Shown piece by piece: positions 16,139 through 24,386 of a stretch of DNA of 64,000 bases (the stretch's first letter is position 1; every line of letters starts with the position of its first letter). The translations under genes were made by a program, and so were the position numbers. The notes beneath the pieces are model-generated. The model made no database searches, was not told where the DNA came from, and saw only the letters and a program-made list of their open reading frames with translations. Source of the stretch: Paraburkholderia fungorum (GTDB lineage Bacteria > Pseudomonadota > Gammaproteobacteria > Burkholderiales > Burkholderiaceae); NCBI RefSeq assembly GCF_902833645.1, contig NZ_CADFGE010000014.1, positions 62,001-126,000 on the forward strand, written 5' to 3'.

Positions 16139-16681
16139 GGCCTTTCCTTGAATTGTTCGTGGTCTATTAGCGTTGCCCCTGTGCGGGGCGGCACTTACTT
16201 TCTTTGCCGCCGCAAAGAAAGATAAGCAAAGAAAGCGGCTTCACCCCGCCAGCTCATAAGCGGGTCCCCCGCACAGTAGCGGTAGTGGTGCATCTGGAAT
16301 CTGTCGCCTCGCACACTTCGCCTTAGTGACAAGGCAGTCATACCTCCGGCGGCGCTGCGCGCGCCGATACCCGTTTCCCAAACCATCAGGTGTACCAAGT
16401 GTACCAGGCGCCCCACCCGGCCGCCGGTTTCCTTGGCAGACCCGTCCGCGACGCACGCAGTGCGGAGTGGGAGCTGATGAGTGCTTTGTCACTAACGCGG
16501 AGTGTGCGAGGTGACGGATTCCAGATGCACCACTACCGTGGCTGTGCGGGGGACCCGCTTAAGAATTAGCGGTTTGAGCCGCTTTCTTTTGCCTACTTTT
16601 CTTTGCGGCAGGCAAAGAAAAGTAGGTGCCGCCCCGCACAGGGGCAACGCTAATAGACCACGAACAAAGCAAGGAAAGGCC
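16139..16681. repeat. Large inverted-repeat element with internal hairpins (543 bp)
   Basis: The left arm, 16139-16341, and the right arm, 16477-16681, are inverted copies of about 204 bp, each beginning GGCCTTTCC at its outer end. They are similar throughout, with scattered substitutions and small indels, around a 135-bp unique centre. Each arm has a GCCCC/GGGGC hairpin and an AT-rich hairpin: a 10-bp stem at 16198-16221 on the left and a 15-bp stem at 16592-16626 on the right. No transposase is encoded and no target duplication was noticed. I recall this sequence type as a widespread intergenic repeat in Paraburkholderia. Open frames inside it with the shared start MPPRTGATLIDHEQ are repeat artefacts. 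Confidence 0.9.
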
Positions 16682-16732
16682 AACACCCCAAGCGCACGGA
16701 CAACCAGACCGCCGACAAGGCAAAACCCTTTT

Positions 16733-17452
16733 TCAACTGCCAGCGGCACCAGCCTCCACAGCGGGAGGACACACCGGCACAGCAACCCCACCCCCCTTCC
16801 CGGCGGAGCCACCTTTAGCAGCAGCCATAGCCTGCACACCACGAGCCACCTGCAAAGCAATCCTCTGCAACGCAGCCCGATGCCCATCAACAAGCGCATC
16901 GTAGCCGCCGCTAACCGGCTCCCTCACCACACTCCGGCACGTCATCACAGCCGTCCCACGCACAGCCCGCACACTCCACACCGCATCGATCAACGCATGC
17001 GACCCCGGCCACGACTCGAACCGCTGCACATTCATGCTGACCCGGTACACCGGCGTCGTATCCGGATACGCGGTGCCGTACACATCGATCGTGCCCAACT
17101 GCTGCGTCAGACTGGTCGACAAAGCCCGACGAATCTCGTCACCGGGCAACGAAGCCCAACGCTCCTGTTCGAGTACCTGGACCTGCGTCGGCCCCGTCTG
17201 CACCACCAACTGATTCTTCGCCACTTGCGGCGGCACATCGATCGGCGCGACTTCGATCAGCCATGCAGGCGCAGCCGTCCGGGCGCTGACCGGCGCCGCA
17301 GAACCGGCAGGCGCGCCATCCGCGCCGAGCGTATAAAAGCGGCTGCTCGGCGACGAACACGCCGCCATCGCCATCAGTCCGGCCAGAGCGCCGACATAAA
17401 CAGCGCCGCGCACAAGCCCGCGCGGCGGGCGGGGGAGCCGGGCAAACGTCAT
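16733..17452 (-). CDS. pqiC: Outer-membrane lipoprotein PqiC (ABC-type transport auxiliary)
   Basis: Lipoprotein of 239 residues with a signal peptide ending in the lipobox LMAMAACSS (lipidated Cys32). The YmbA/PqiC domain follows (SRFYTLG, then PAWLIEVAPIDVPP...NQLVVQ...RWASLPGDEIRRALS). PqiC anchors the PqiB tunnel to the outer membrane, completing a lipid-transport bridge across the periplasm. The start overlaps the pqiB stop by four bases, so translation is coupled. The C-terminal 25 residues are Gly/Ala/Lys-rich and probably disordered. The stop lies only about 50 bp from the large inverted repeat. Confidence 0.92.
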   Translation of the reverse strand: MTFARLPRPPRGLVRGAVYVGALAGLMAMAACSSPSSRFYTLGADGAPAGSAAPVSARTAAPAWLIEVAPIDVPPQVAKNQLVVQTGPTQVQVLEQERWASLPGDEIRRALSTSLTQQLGTIDVYGTAYPDTTPVYRVSMNVQRFESWPGSHALIDAVWSVRAVRGTAVMTCRSVVREPVSGGYDALVDGHRAALQRIALQVARGVQAMAAAKGGSAGKGGGVAVPVCPPAVEAGAAGS

Positions 17453-19107
17453 GGTTTATCTCCTGATTTACCGCGCAACAGCGATTCCGGATGACGCTCC
17501 AGATAATCCGACAGCGCATTCAGCGACTGCAACGTGCGTGTCAGTTCCTGCAACGCCTGATGAACATCCGACTGCAACGGCGAGTCCTGCTGCAACGTCG
17601 CCTCCGCCGAACCGAACGTGCGCTTCGCCGAGGCCAGCGTGTCGCGGGCCTCCGGCACGACTTCCTTGTCGAGTCGCGTGAACAGCTGGTCGGCATTCTT
17701 CAACGCGCTGTTCAGGTTCGTCCCGATCTCGTCGAACGGCACCTTGTCGAGCTTCTTCGCAATGTCGGCAACTTGCAGTTGCAGTTCGTCGAGCGTGTTC
17801 GGAATGGTCGGCAACTCGAGCGGATCGCCCGTTACGTCAACCGTGGCCGGCGGCGCTTTCGGGAAAATATCGAGCGCCACATACAACTGGCTCGTAATCA
17901 GATTCCCGGTGCGCAACTGGCCGCGCAAGCCGTGCTTGACGAGCTGTTGCAGCAAGGTCTGGCCGGCGAGCGTGCCCGGGGTCGGCGCGGTTTCGCGGAA
18001 GCGCTTGCCGAGACGGTCCGGATACAGATTCATCGTGACCGGCATCGTGAAGCTGCGCGTCTTCGGATCGTAGTCGATGCCGATGTTGGTCACCTGACCC
18101 AGCACGATGCCGCGGAAATCGACGGTCGCGCCGACCGACAGCCCACGCAGCGACTGGTTGAAGTTCATCACCACGCGCAACGGCACGCCATCCGGCTCGC
18201 GCATCGCGTCCTGTTCATCCGAGGCGAGGCGGAACGTCATGTTGTTCGGCGCCTGCGCGCCCACGCCCTGGCCCGGCGGCGACTGGAACGACAAACCGCC
18301 GACGATCACCGTCGCGAGCGATTGCGTGTTCAGCTTGAAGCCGCTCGAGTCGAGCCGCAGATCGACGCCGCTCGCATGCCACCAGCGTGAATTGGTGCCG
18401 ACGTACTGGTCGAACGGCGCCGACACGAACACCTGCATCGTTACGCCGGTGCCGTCCTTGTCGAGCGAGAAGCCGACCACCTGGCCAACCTGCACACGCC
18501 GGTAGAAGATTGGCGAGCCGATGTCGATCGAGCCGAGCGAGTCGCCGTGCAGAATGAACTGGTGGCCCTTCTGGTCGCCCGTGATAGGCGGGGGCGTTTC
18601 GAGGCCGACGAAGTTCTTTTCGGTGTCCGGCGAATGGCCGGCGTCGGCGCCGATATATGCGCCCGAGAGCAGCGTGGTCAACCCGGACACGCCGCTCGCG
18701 CCGATGCGAGGGCGCACCACCCAGAAACGCGAATCCTTCACTGCGAAGTTTTCGCCTTCCTTGGTGAGCTGCACCTGAACCAGCACGTGCGAAAGATCTT
18801 TGGACAACGTGATGGTCTTCACCGAGCCGACGTCGACGTCCTTGTACTTGACCTTGGTCTTGCCGGGTTCGAGGCCCTCGGCGCTAATGAAACTGATCGT
18901 GATGGTCGGGCCTTTCTCGGTCACCGACTTGATCACGAGCGCGAGGCCGATCAGTGCGGCGATCAACGGAATGACCCAGACGAGCGAGGGCAGCCACCGG
19001 CTGCGCGGTTCGATGTCTGGGTCCGGCAATTGGGGCGGCAGCTTCGGTCCGTTCGAATCGTTGCGCGGCGCATCGGAGGCGGGCGTCGGTCCTTGCGGGC
19101 TAGTCAT
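17449..19107 (-). CDS. pqiB: MCE-domain protein PqiB (intermembrane lipid transport)
   Basis: Protein of 552 residues with one N-terminal membrane helix (about residues 37-60) and repeated MCE/MlaD domains. Diagnostic segments are GPTITISFISAEGLEPGKTKVKYKDVDVG (first MCE), GSPIFYRRVQVGQVVGFSL (second) and GATVDFRGIVLGQVTNIGID (third). A long helical C-terminus (about 440-545) forms the periplasm-spanning needle in the E. coli homologue. It works with PqiA in the inner membrane and PqiC in the outer membrane. The stop and start codons overlap the neighbouring genes by four bases on both sides. Confidence 0.94.
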   Translation of the reverse strand: MTSPQGPTPASDAPRNDSNGPKLPPQLPDPDIEPRSRWLPSLVWVIPLIAALIGLALVIKSVTEKGPTITISFISAEGLEPGKTKVKYKDVDVGSVKTITLSKDLSHVLVQVQLTKEGENFAVKDSRFWVVRPRIGASGVSGLTTLLSGAYIGADAGHSPDTEKNFVGLETPPPITGDQKGHQFILHGDSLGSIDIGSPIFYRRVQVGQVVGFSLDKDGTGVTMQVFVSAPFDQYVGTNSRWWHASGVDLRLDSSGFKLNTQSLATVIVGGLSFQSPPGQGVGAQAPNNMTFRLASDEQDAMREPDGVPLRVVMNFNQSLRGLSVGATVDFRGIVLGQVTNIGIDYDPKTRSFTMPVTMNLYPDRLGKRFRETAPTPGTLAGQTLLQQLVKHGLRGQLRTGNLITSQLYVALDIFPKAPPATVDVTGDPLELPTIPNTLDELQLQVADIAKKLDKVPFDEIGTNLNSALKNADQLFTRLDKEVVPEARDTLASAKRTFGSAEATLQQDSPLQSDVHQALQELTRTLQSLNALSDYLERHPESLLRGKSGDKP

Positions 19108-19751
19108 GGTCGAGGTCCTGAGGGTTTTTGGGTACTGCCTTCCACGTTGTCCCAGATGAGCCGTGGATCGAATTGCATGGATGCCATCATCGTCAGAATC
19201 ACCACCGAACCGAACGCGATCGCGCCCGGTCCGGCCGTGATCACGGCAAGCGACTTGAAGCGGACCAGCGCGACGGTGAGCGTGACGACAAACACGTCGA
19301 GCATCGACCAGCGCCCGATCCGCTCGACCATCCGGTAGAGCGTGGTGCGTTGCTCAGGCCGCCAGCGCGAGCGGCGCTGCGCAGTGGCGGTGAGCAGCAC
19401 GAGCACGCTGAGTTTGAGCATCGGCACCATGATGCTGGCGATAAACACGATCACGGCCAACGGCCAGTCACCCGAGGTCCAGAAGTACACGACACCGCTC
19501 ATGATGGTGTCGTCCTCCGAGCCTAGCAGCGACGACGTATGCATCACCGGCAGCAAATTTGCGGGAATATACAGCAAGGCCGCTGCGATCAGCAGCGCCC
19601 AGGTGCGCATCAGGCTGTCGGGGTTGCGCCGGTGCAGCACCGCGCCGCAGCGGCTGCAGTGTTGGGCCGTGACCGAGCGGATGCGCGGCTCCACGCGTCC
19701 GCATGCGTGGCAGGAGACCAGACCCGCGCTCTTCGCGGTCACATATTTCAT
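19104..19751 (-). CDS. PqiA-family inner-membrane protein (second half)
   Basis: A 215-residue PqiA-domain protein: an N-terminal zinc-ribbon-like pair of CxxC motifs (CHACG, CSRCG) and four hydrophobic helices. The conserved NLLPVMHTSSLL, PMLKLSVL and GRWSMLDVFVVTLTVALVRF are present. The start at 19751 (MKYVTAKSAG) follows the upstream PqiA stop by 7 bp; the frame is open further but overlaps that gene. E. coli PqiA is one protein with two such modules; here the modules are two adjacent genes. Confidence 0.88.
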   Translation of the reverse strand: MKYVTAKSAGLVSCHACGRVEPRIRSVTAQHCSRCGAVLHRRNPDSLMRTWALLIAAALLYIPANLLPVMHTSSLLGSEDDTIMSGVVYFWTSGDWPLAVIVFIASIMVPMLKLSVLVLLTATAQRRSRWRPEQRTTLYRMVERIGRWSMLDVFVVTLTVALVRFKSLAVITAGPGAIAFGSVVILTMMASMQFDPRLIWDNVEGSTQKPSGPRP

Positions 19752-19758
19752 CGTGCGC

Positions 19759-20514
19759 TCATCCCTGGTGCGGCGCCGGCGGGACAGCCGGCGGCAATGC
19801 GGATTGATTCGTGCCCTGGACATCGGGCGACGCGGGCGGCGTATCGAGGGAACTGACGGCAGCCGCTGCGCTATCCGCAGCGGTGCGCGGCAGCGGTTTC
19901 TTGCTGCGGTCGTTCATTTCGTCGGCGAGGTCCCACAGCACGCGCGGATCGAACGTGAGGACCACGGCGATCATCAGCGTCAGCACGCCGAACGCAAAGA
20001 GCGCCGCTTCGGGAATCACGCGAGCGAGACTCACCATCTTCACGATGGTAATCAGCACGCCAAGCATGAATACTTCGATCATGCCCCACGGCCGCACGAA
20101 CTGAATGGCGCGCAACACATGATTGAAGGCGACCGGCACGTAACCGGCGCGCAGCGGGATCAGCACATAAAGCAGCGCGACCAGTTCGGTCAGCGGGAAC
20201 AGGATGGTCGAGCAGAACACCATGACCGCGACGATCTGCATGTCCTCGCCCCATAGCGCGATGAGCGCGCCGAACAGCGTGGTTTGCGAGGTGATGCCGT
20301 TGGTTTCGAGTTCGACGATCGGGAAAGCCTGGGCAATGATGAAGGTGATCAGCGCAGCCAGTGTCATCGCACAGATGCTGTCGAGCTTGCGGGAGACACC
20401 GCGATAGAGCGTCGCGCCGCAGCGCGGGCAGCGCGCGACCGACCGCCCGACAAGCCGGGGCTTGCTGAACAGCGCATCGCATTCATGGCACGCAATCAGG
20501 TTGTTATGTTCCAT
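19759..20514 (-). CDS. pqiA: PqiA-family inner-membrane protein (first half)
   Basis: PqiA module of 251 residues with CHEC and CPRCG zinc-ribbon cysteines (residues 9-32) and four membrane helices. The family signature QAFPIVELETNGITSQTTL and RPWGMIEVFMLGVLITIVKM are present. The C-terminal 50 residues are Ala/Pro/Ser-rich. It heads the pqiA-pqiA'-pqiB-pqiC operon, an envelope system that in E. coli responds to SoxRS/RpoS stress; whether this holds here cannot be read from the DNA. Confidence 0.9.
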   Translation of the reverse strand: MEHNNLIACHECDALFSKPRLVGRSVARCPRCGATLYRGVSRKLDSICAMTLAALITFIIAQAFPIVELETNGITSQTTLFGALIALWGEDMQIVAVMVFCSTILFPLTELVALLYVLIPLRAGYVPVAFNHVLRAIQFVRPWGMIEVFMLGVLITIVKMVSLARVIPEAALFAFGVLTLMIAVVLTFDPRVLWDLADEMNDRSKKPLPRTAADSAAAAVSSLDTPPASPDVQGTNQSALPPAVPPAPHQG

Positions 20515-20949
20515 ACGGCAGAAGGGCTAACGACGTGAGGACAGGCGTGCAATGCCGGTTTCGCGGCAGGCCGGAGAAAAAGTGAAACTGTAAGCCTGGA
20601 GCAATAGTATCAAACGCGCTTCGCCGCCGGGCCGGCCGTTGGCCCAGGCGCTGTTGTGTGCGGGCGACGTCGGCATCACGACTAGTCTTACATACAATCG
20701 ACTGATTCTGACACTCTCCGTCCCCAATTGTTCAATACCGTTCGATACGCGGGAAAATTTTCTAACCGGCGGCGATCCCGGCCACCCGCTTCGCATCGGA
20801 CCAGGCCAAGCCAGCTTCTTCCGCTTGCGGTAGCATGGCGGCCTTGGCGTGTGCCGCAGCCGCCACGCTTTTTATCGAACTGTACGATGCAGCATGGAAT
20901 AGCAGGGCCGGCTGCGCCGTTATCCTCTCTTAGCTTGCGTTGACCTGTC
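20515..20949. other. Divergent intergenic region pqiA / cytochrome b561
   Basis: This 435-bp spacer separates two divergent operons and should carry both promoters. It is noticeably less GC-rich around 20680-20770. I see no convincing gene, no strong terminator and no unambiguous promoter; a minus-strand TTGATA near 20615 and several AT-rich patches are only suggestive. Confidence 0.5.
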
Positions 20950-21510
20950 ATGGCACTCAATCCTTCTTTCGGTGGCCGGGAGTCCTACACGCGGACTGCC
21001 ATCGCCTTTCACTGGCTGATCGCGCTGCTGATCGTATGCGGTTTCGCGCTCGGTTGGGTGATGACCGACATCCCCGGCTTTACGCCCACCAAGCTGCGCT
21101 ATTTCTCGTGGCATAAATGGATCGGTGTGACGGTGTTCGCGCTCGCCGTGCTGCGCATTCTGTGGCGCGCCACGCACGCGGCCCCGCCGCTGCCGCGCCG
21201 CATGCCGGCCTGGCAGCGCGGCGCCGCGCATCTCACGCATCTGCTGCTCTACGTGCTGATGATCGTGATTCCCGCTTCCGGCTATCTGTATAGCTCGGCG
21301 GCCAATATACCGGTGGTGTACCTCGGCCTGATTCCGCTGCCGCGTCTGATCGCACCGGACCCGCACCTCAAGGAACTGTTGAAGAACGTGCATATTGCGT
21401 TGAATTACACGTTGCTCGTGCTGGTCGCGCTGCACGTCGTGGCGGCGCTCAAGCATCAATGGCTGGACCGCGACGGTCTGTTGTCGCGCATGCTCCCTTT
21501 CATCAAATAA
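20950..21510 (+). CDS. Cytochrome b561 family protein
   Basis: Di-haem b-type cytochrome of the inner membrane, 186 residues with four predicted helices. Haem-ligand histidines fit FHWLIALLI (helix 1), YFSWHKWIGV (helix 2), HLTHLLLYVLMI (helix 3) and HIALNYTLLVLVALHVVAALKH (helix 4). These proteins pass electrons from ubiquinol; a related protein, CybB, is superoxide:ubiquinone oxidoreductase. It starts the cluster cytochrome b561-YceI-YceI, with only 8 bp to the next start, an association common in proteobacteria. Confidence 0.92.
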   Translation: MALNPSFGGRESYTRTAIAFHWLIALLIVCGFALGWVMTDIPGFTPTKLRYFSWHKWIGVTVFALAVLRILWRATHAAPPLPRRMPAWQRGAAHLTHLLLYVLMIVIPASGYLYSSAANIPVVYLGLIPLPRLIAPDPHLKELLKNVHIALNYTLLVLVALHVVAALKHQWLDRDGLLSRMLPFIK

Positions 21511-21518
21511 GGATAACC

Positions 21519-22082
21519 ATGAAAGTTTCGTTTTATCGCTATATGCTCGCCGCGTTCGCAGCAGCCTCGCTGACCGCGGCCGGCAGCGCGCTCGCGCAAG
21601 TCGACGTCGCCAAAAGCTCGGTGACGGCCACGTCAAAGCAGATGAACGTGCCGGTGGAAGGCAAGTTCGGTAAATTTACCGCGCAGGTGAAGTTCGACCC
21701 GGCAAAACCGGCCGACGGCAGTGCACAGCTCAGTATCGACGTCGGCAGCTACGACCTCGGCGACGAAAGCTACAACGATCAGGTGCGTGGCAAGGACTGG
21801 TTCGACGCAAAGACCTATCCGACTGCCACCTTTGTGTCGAGCGCGATCGCCCCGGCCGGCGGCAATCAGTTCAAGGTCACCGGCAAGCTGACCATCAAGG
21901 GTAAATCGCAGACTGTCGTGGTGCCGGTCACGGTCACCCAGCAGGGCGCGACGCAGACGTTCGACGGCTCGCTGCCGATCAAGCGTTCGCAATTCGACAT
22001 CGGCACCGGCGAATGGAAAGACACCTCGGTGGTCGCCGACGAGGTGGTGATCAAATTTCATATTGTTGCCGCACGCAAGTGA
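21519..22082 (+). CDS. YceI family periplasmic protein (first copy)
   Basis: A 187-residue exported protein with a clear signal peptide (MKVSFYRYMLAAFAAASLTA, cleavage near ALA-QV at about residue 27) and a YceI lipocalin-like beta-barrel that binds isoprenoid-type lipids in characterised members. VSTASKQM-type N-terminal strand, DWFDAKTYPTATFVS and KSQFDIGTGEW-like segments are present. An AAGGATAACC ribosome binding site precedes the ATG at 21519; the frame is open into the previous gene but without support. Confidence 0.9.
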   Translation: MKVSFYRYMLAAFAAASLTAAGSALAQVDVAKSSVTATSKQMNVPVEGKFGKFTAQVKFDPAKPADGSAQLSIDVGSYDLGDESYNDQVRGKDWFDAKTYPTATFVSSAIAPAGGNQFKVTGKLTIKGKSQTVVVPVTVTQQGATQTFDGSLPIKRSQFDIGTGEWKDTSVVADEVVIKFHIVAARK

Positions 22083-22149
22083 GGTTCGCCGCGCTGGTTG
22101 GGCGTAGCCGCTATCCTTCAAGCATTTCAGAAAACGTAAGGAGCCTGAA

Positions 22150-22731
22150 TTGAAAACTTCCCTGTTGATCGCCGTCGGCGCATTGGCCTCATCGTTCTCG
22201 CTTGGCGCGTTGGCTGCCGCCGACACCTATCAACTCGACCCGACCCACACCTATCCGAGCTTCGAGGCGGACCACTTCGGCGGCCTCTCGGTATGGCGCG
22301 GCAAGTTCACCAAGAGCTCCGGCACCGTCACCCTCGACCGCGCGGCGAAAACCGGTACGGTGGACGTCACGGTCGATCCGGCGTCGGTCGATACCGGCAA
22401 CAGCAAGCTCGACGAACATCTGAAGACGGATGCATTCTTTGACGTCGCCAAGTATCCGTCGGTGACTTACAAGGGCACGGAGATCAGGTTCGACGGCGAC
22501 AAGCCCGTCGAAGTGATCGGCAACCTGACGATCCGCGGCGTGACCAAGCCGCTGAATCTGAAGATCGAATCCTTCAAGTGCATGCAGCACCCGGTGCTCA
22601 AGCGCGAAGTGTGCGGCGTGGAAGCGAGCGCGCATTTCGACCGCAGCCAGTACGGCATGGATTTCGGCGCCAAGTACGGCTTCAGCATGGACACCAAGCT
22701 GCATATCCAGTCGGAAGGCATCAAGCAATAA
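22150..22731 (+). CDS. YceI family periplasmic protein (second copy)
   Basis: Second YceI protein, 193 residues, with signal peptide MKTSLLIAVGALASSFSLGA and mature start near ADTYQLDPTHTYPSFEADHFGG, the canonical YceI opening. HLKTDAFFDVAKYPSVTYK and FDRSQYGMDFG are family hallmarks. It uses a TTG start: AAGGAG lies eight bases upstream and no ATG or GTG fits. It is only distantly similar to the first copy, so it is not a recent duplication. A strong terminator follows. Confidence 0.93.
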   Translation: MKTSLLIAVGALASSFSLGALAAADTYQLDPTHTYPSFEADHFGGLSVWRGKFTKSSGTVTLDRAAKTGTVDVTVDPASVDTGNSKLDEHLKTDAFFDVAKYPSVTYKGTEIRFDGDKPVEVIGNLTIRGVTKPLNLKIESFKCMQHPVLKREVCGVEASAHFDRSQYGMDFGAKYGFSMDTKLHIQSEGIKQ

Positions 22732-22804
22732 GCGCCTCAACGAGCCTTGCGCCACTCGGTATTCAAGGCGCGTCAGGGTGCGGCCGCTGCGTCGCAACAA
22801 AAAG

Positions 22805-22843
22805 AACCGCTTCGTTCGCATTTGCGATGAAGCGGTTTTTTAT
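22805..22843 (+). terminator. Intrinsic terminator after the YceI cluster
   Basis: The 9-bp stem AACCGCTTC/GAAGCGGTT with a 15-nt loop is followed by TTTTATT, 73 bp after the stop of the second yceI gene. Confidence 0.9.
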
Positions 22844-23021
22844 TGTCCGGCTGAAGCGCCGGAAGCCTTGTGCGGCGGCCTCGGGTGATTTGCCGCTCGC
22901 CTCCGTTTAATTTTTCAGGTACATAGAGCGCTGGTTCCGAACTGGTTGTGCGCGCATCCAGTCGGGCAATACCCGGCGTAAAACTTACGTGAAAAATATT
23001 TCGCGCGCATTGGAGATCTTT

Positions 23022-24299
23022 ATGAACACAACGGCAACGGCAAGCCTCGCGCGGAGCCGCCAGAATTCATGGCGCGCGGTGGTGGCCGCCTCGATCGGCA
23101 ACGCGCTGGAATGGTTTGATCTGGTGGTGTACGGTTTTTTCGCGGTCATCATCGCGAAGCTGTTTTTCCCGGCGGGCAACGACACGGTTTCGTTGCTGCT
23201 GACGCTCGGCACCTTCGGCGTGTCGTTCTTCATGCGGCCGCTCGGCGCGATCGTGATCGGTGCTTACGCCGACCGCGCCGGACGCAAGGCGGCGCTCACG
23301 CTGTCGATTCTGTTGATGATGTGCGGCACGCTGATCATCGCGGTTCTGCCGACGTATCAAAGCATCGGCATTGCGGCGCCGATCATTCTCGTAATCGCGC
23401 GTCTGATGCAAGGTTTTTCGGCGGGCGGCGAGTTCGGCAGCGCCACGGCGTTTCTCGCGGAACACGTACCGGGGCGGCGCGGCTTCTTCGCAAGCTGGCA
23501 GGTCGCGAGCCAGGGGCTCACCACGCTGCTCGCAGCCGGCTTCGGCGTGGTGCTGACCGGCAAACTGTCGCCGGAGCAGATGGCCTCGTGGGGGTGGCGT
23601 GTGCCGTTCTTCTTTGGTCTTCTGATCGGGCCGGTGGCGTGGTATATCCGGACCAAACTCGACGAAACGCCTGAGTTCCTCGCGGCGGAAACCACCGCCA
23701 CGCCGCTGCGCGATACCTTCAGCAGCCAGAAGCTGCGCCTCGTGATTGCGATCGGCGTGGTGGTGCTCGGTACGGTGTCGACCTATCTGGTGCTGTTTAT
23801 GCCAACGTACGGCGTGAAGCAGTTGGGGCTCGCGCCTTCGGTTGCATTCGCGGCAATTGCGCTGACCGGCTTGATCCAGATGGTTTTCTCGCCGCTGATC
23901 GGCCATCTGTCGGATCGCCATGGGCGCACCACGATCATGCTGATTTCGGCGCTGCTGCTGCTCATCCTGATCAATCCGGCTTTCGTGTATCTGGTCGCGC
24001 ATCCGACCTTCGGCACGCTGATCGCGTTGCAGATCGTGTTCGGCTTTCTGATGACCGGCTACTTTGCCGCGCTGCCGGGTTTGCTCTCCGAGATGTTTCC
24101 GGTGCAGACGCGCACGACCGGCATGTCGCTGGCCTACAACATCGCCGTGACGATCTTCGGCGGTTTCGGGCCGTTCATCATCGCGTGGCTGATCAGCTTT
24201 ACGGGCTCGAAGGCCGCGCCAAGCTACTACATGATTTTCGCCGCGGCTATTAGCCTGGCGGCGCTGATGGCGGCGCGCCGCAAGCTCGGGTTTCGCTGA
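23022..24299 (+). CDS. MFS metabolite:H+ symporter (MHS family)
   Basis: Twelve-helix major facilitator of 425 residues. NALEWFDLVVYGFFA at the N-terminus, RPLGAIVIGAYADRAGRKAAL (loop 2-3 signature), RLMQGFSAGGEFGSATAFLAEH and GHLSDRHGRTTIML (loop 8-9) place it in the metabolite:H+ symporter family with KgtP, ShiA, ProP and CitA. The substrate (a dicarboxylate, shikimate or osmolyte type) cannot be fixed from sequence. The ATG at 23022 with GGAG upstream is preferred over the GTG at 22989. It is a single gene between two terminators. Confidence 0.9.
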   Translation: MNTTATASLARSRQNSWRAVVAASIGNALEWFDLVVYGFFAVIIAKLFFPAGNDTVSLLLTLGTFGVSFFMRPLGAIVIGAYADRAGRKAALTLSILLMMCGTLIIAVLPTYQSIGIAAPIILVIARLMQGFSAGGEFGSATAFLAEHVPGRRGFFASWQVASQGLTTLLAAGFGVVLTGKLSPEQMASWGWRVPFFFGLLIGPVAWYIRTKLDETPEFLAAETTATPLRDTFSSQKLRLVIAIGVVVLGTVSTYLVLFMPTYGVKQLGLAPSVAFAAIALTGLIQMVFSPLIGHLSDRHGRTTIMLISALLLLILINPAFVYLVAHPTFGTLIALQIVFGFLMTGYFAALPGLLSEMFPVQTRTTGMSLAYNIAVTIFGGFGPFIIAWLISFTGSKAAPSYYMIFAAAISLAALMAARRKLGFR

Positions 24300-24320
24300 G
24301 GCGCACAGGCGGTAAACGTA

Positions 24321-24355
24321 AAAGGCCGGTTCGAGAGAACCGGCCTTTCTTTTTG
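24321..24355. terminator. Probable bidirectional terminator between the MFS gene and secF
   Basis: The 12-bp stem AAAGGCCGGTTC/GAACCGGCCTTT with a GAGA loop is followed by CTTTTT on the plus strand and by TTTTACGTTT on the minus strand. It sits between two convergent genes and can serve both. Confidence 0.9.
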
Positions 24356-24386
24356 CGATCGAGTCAGATGTCTGCCTGCAGCAGAG

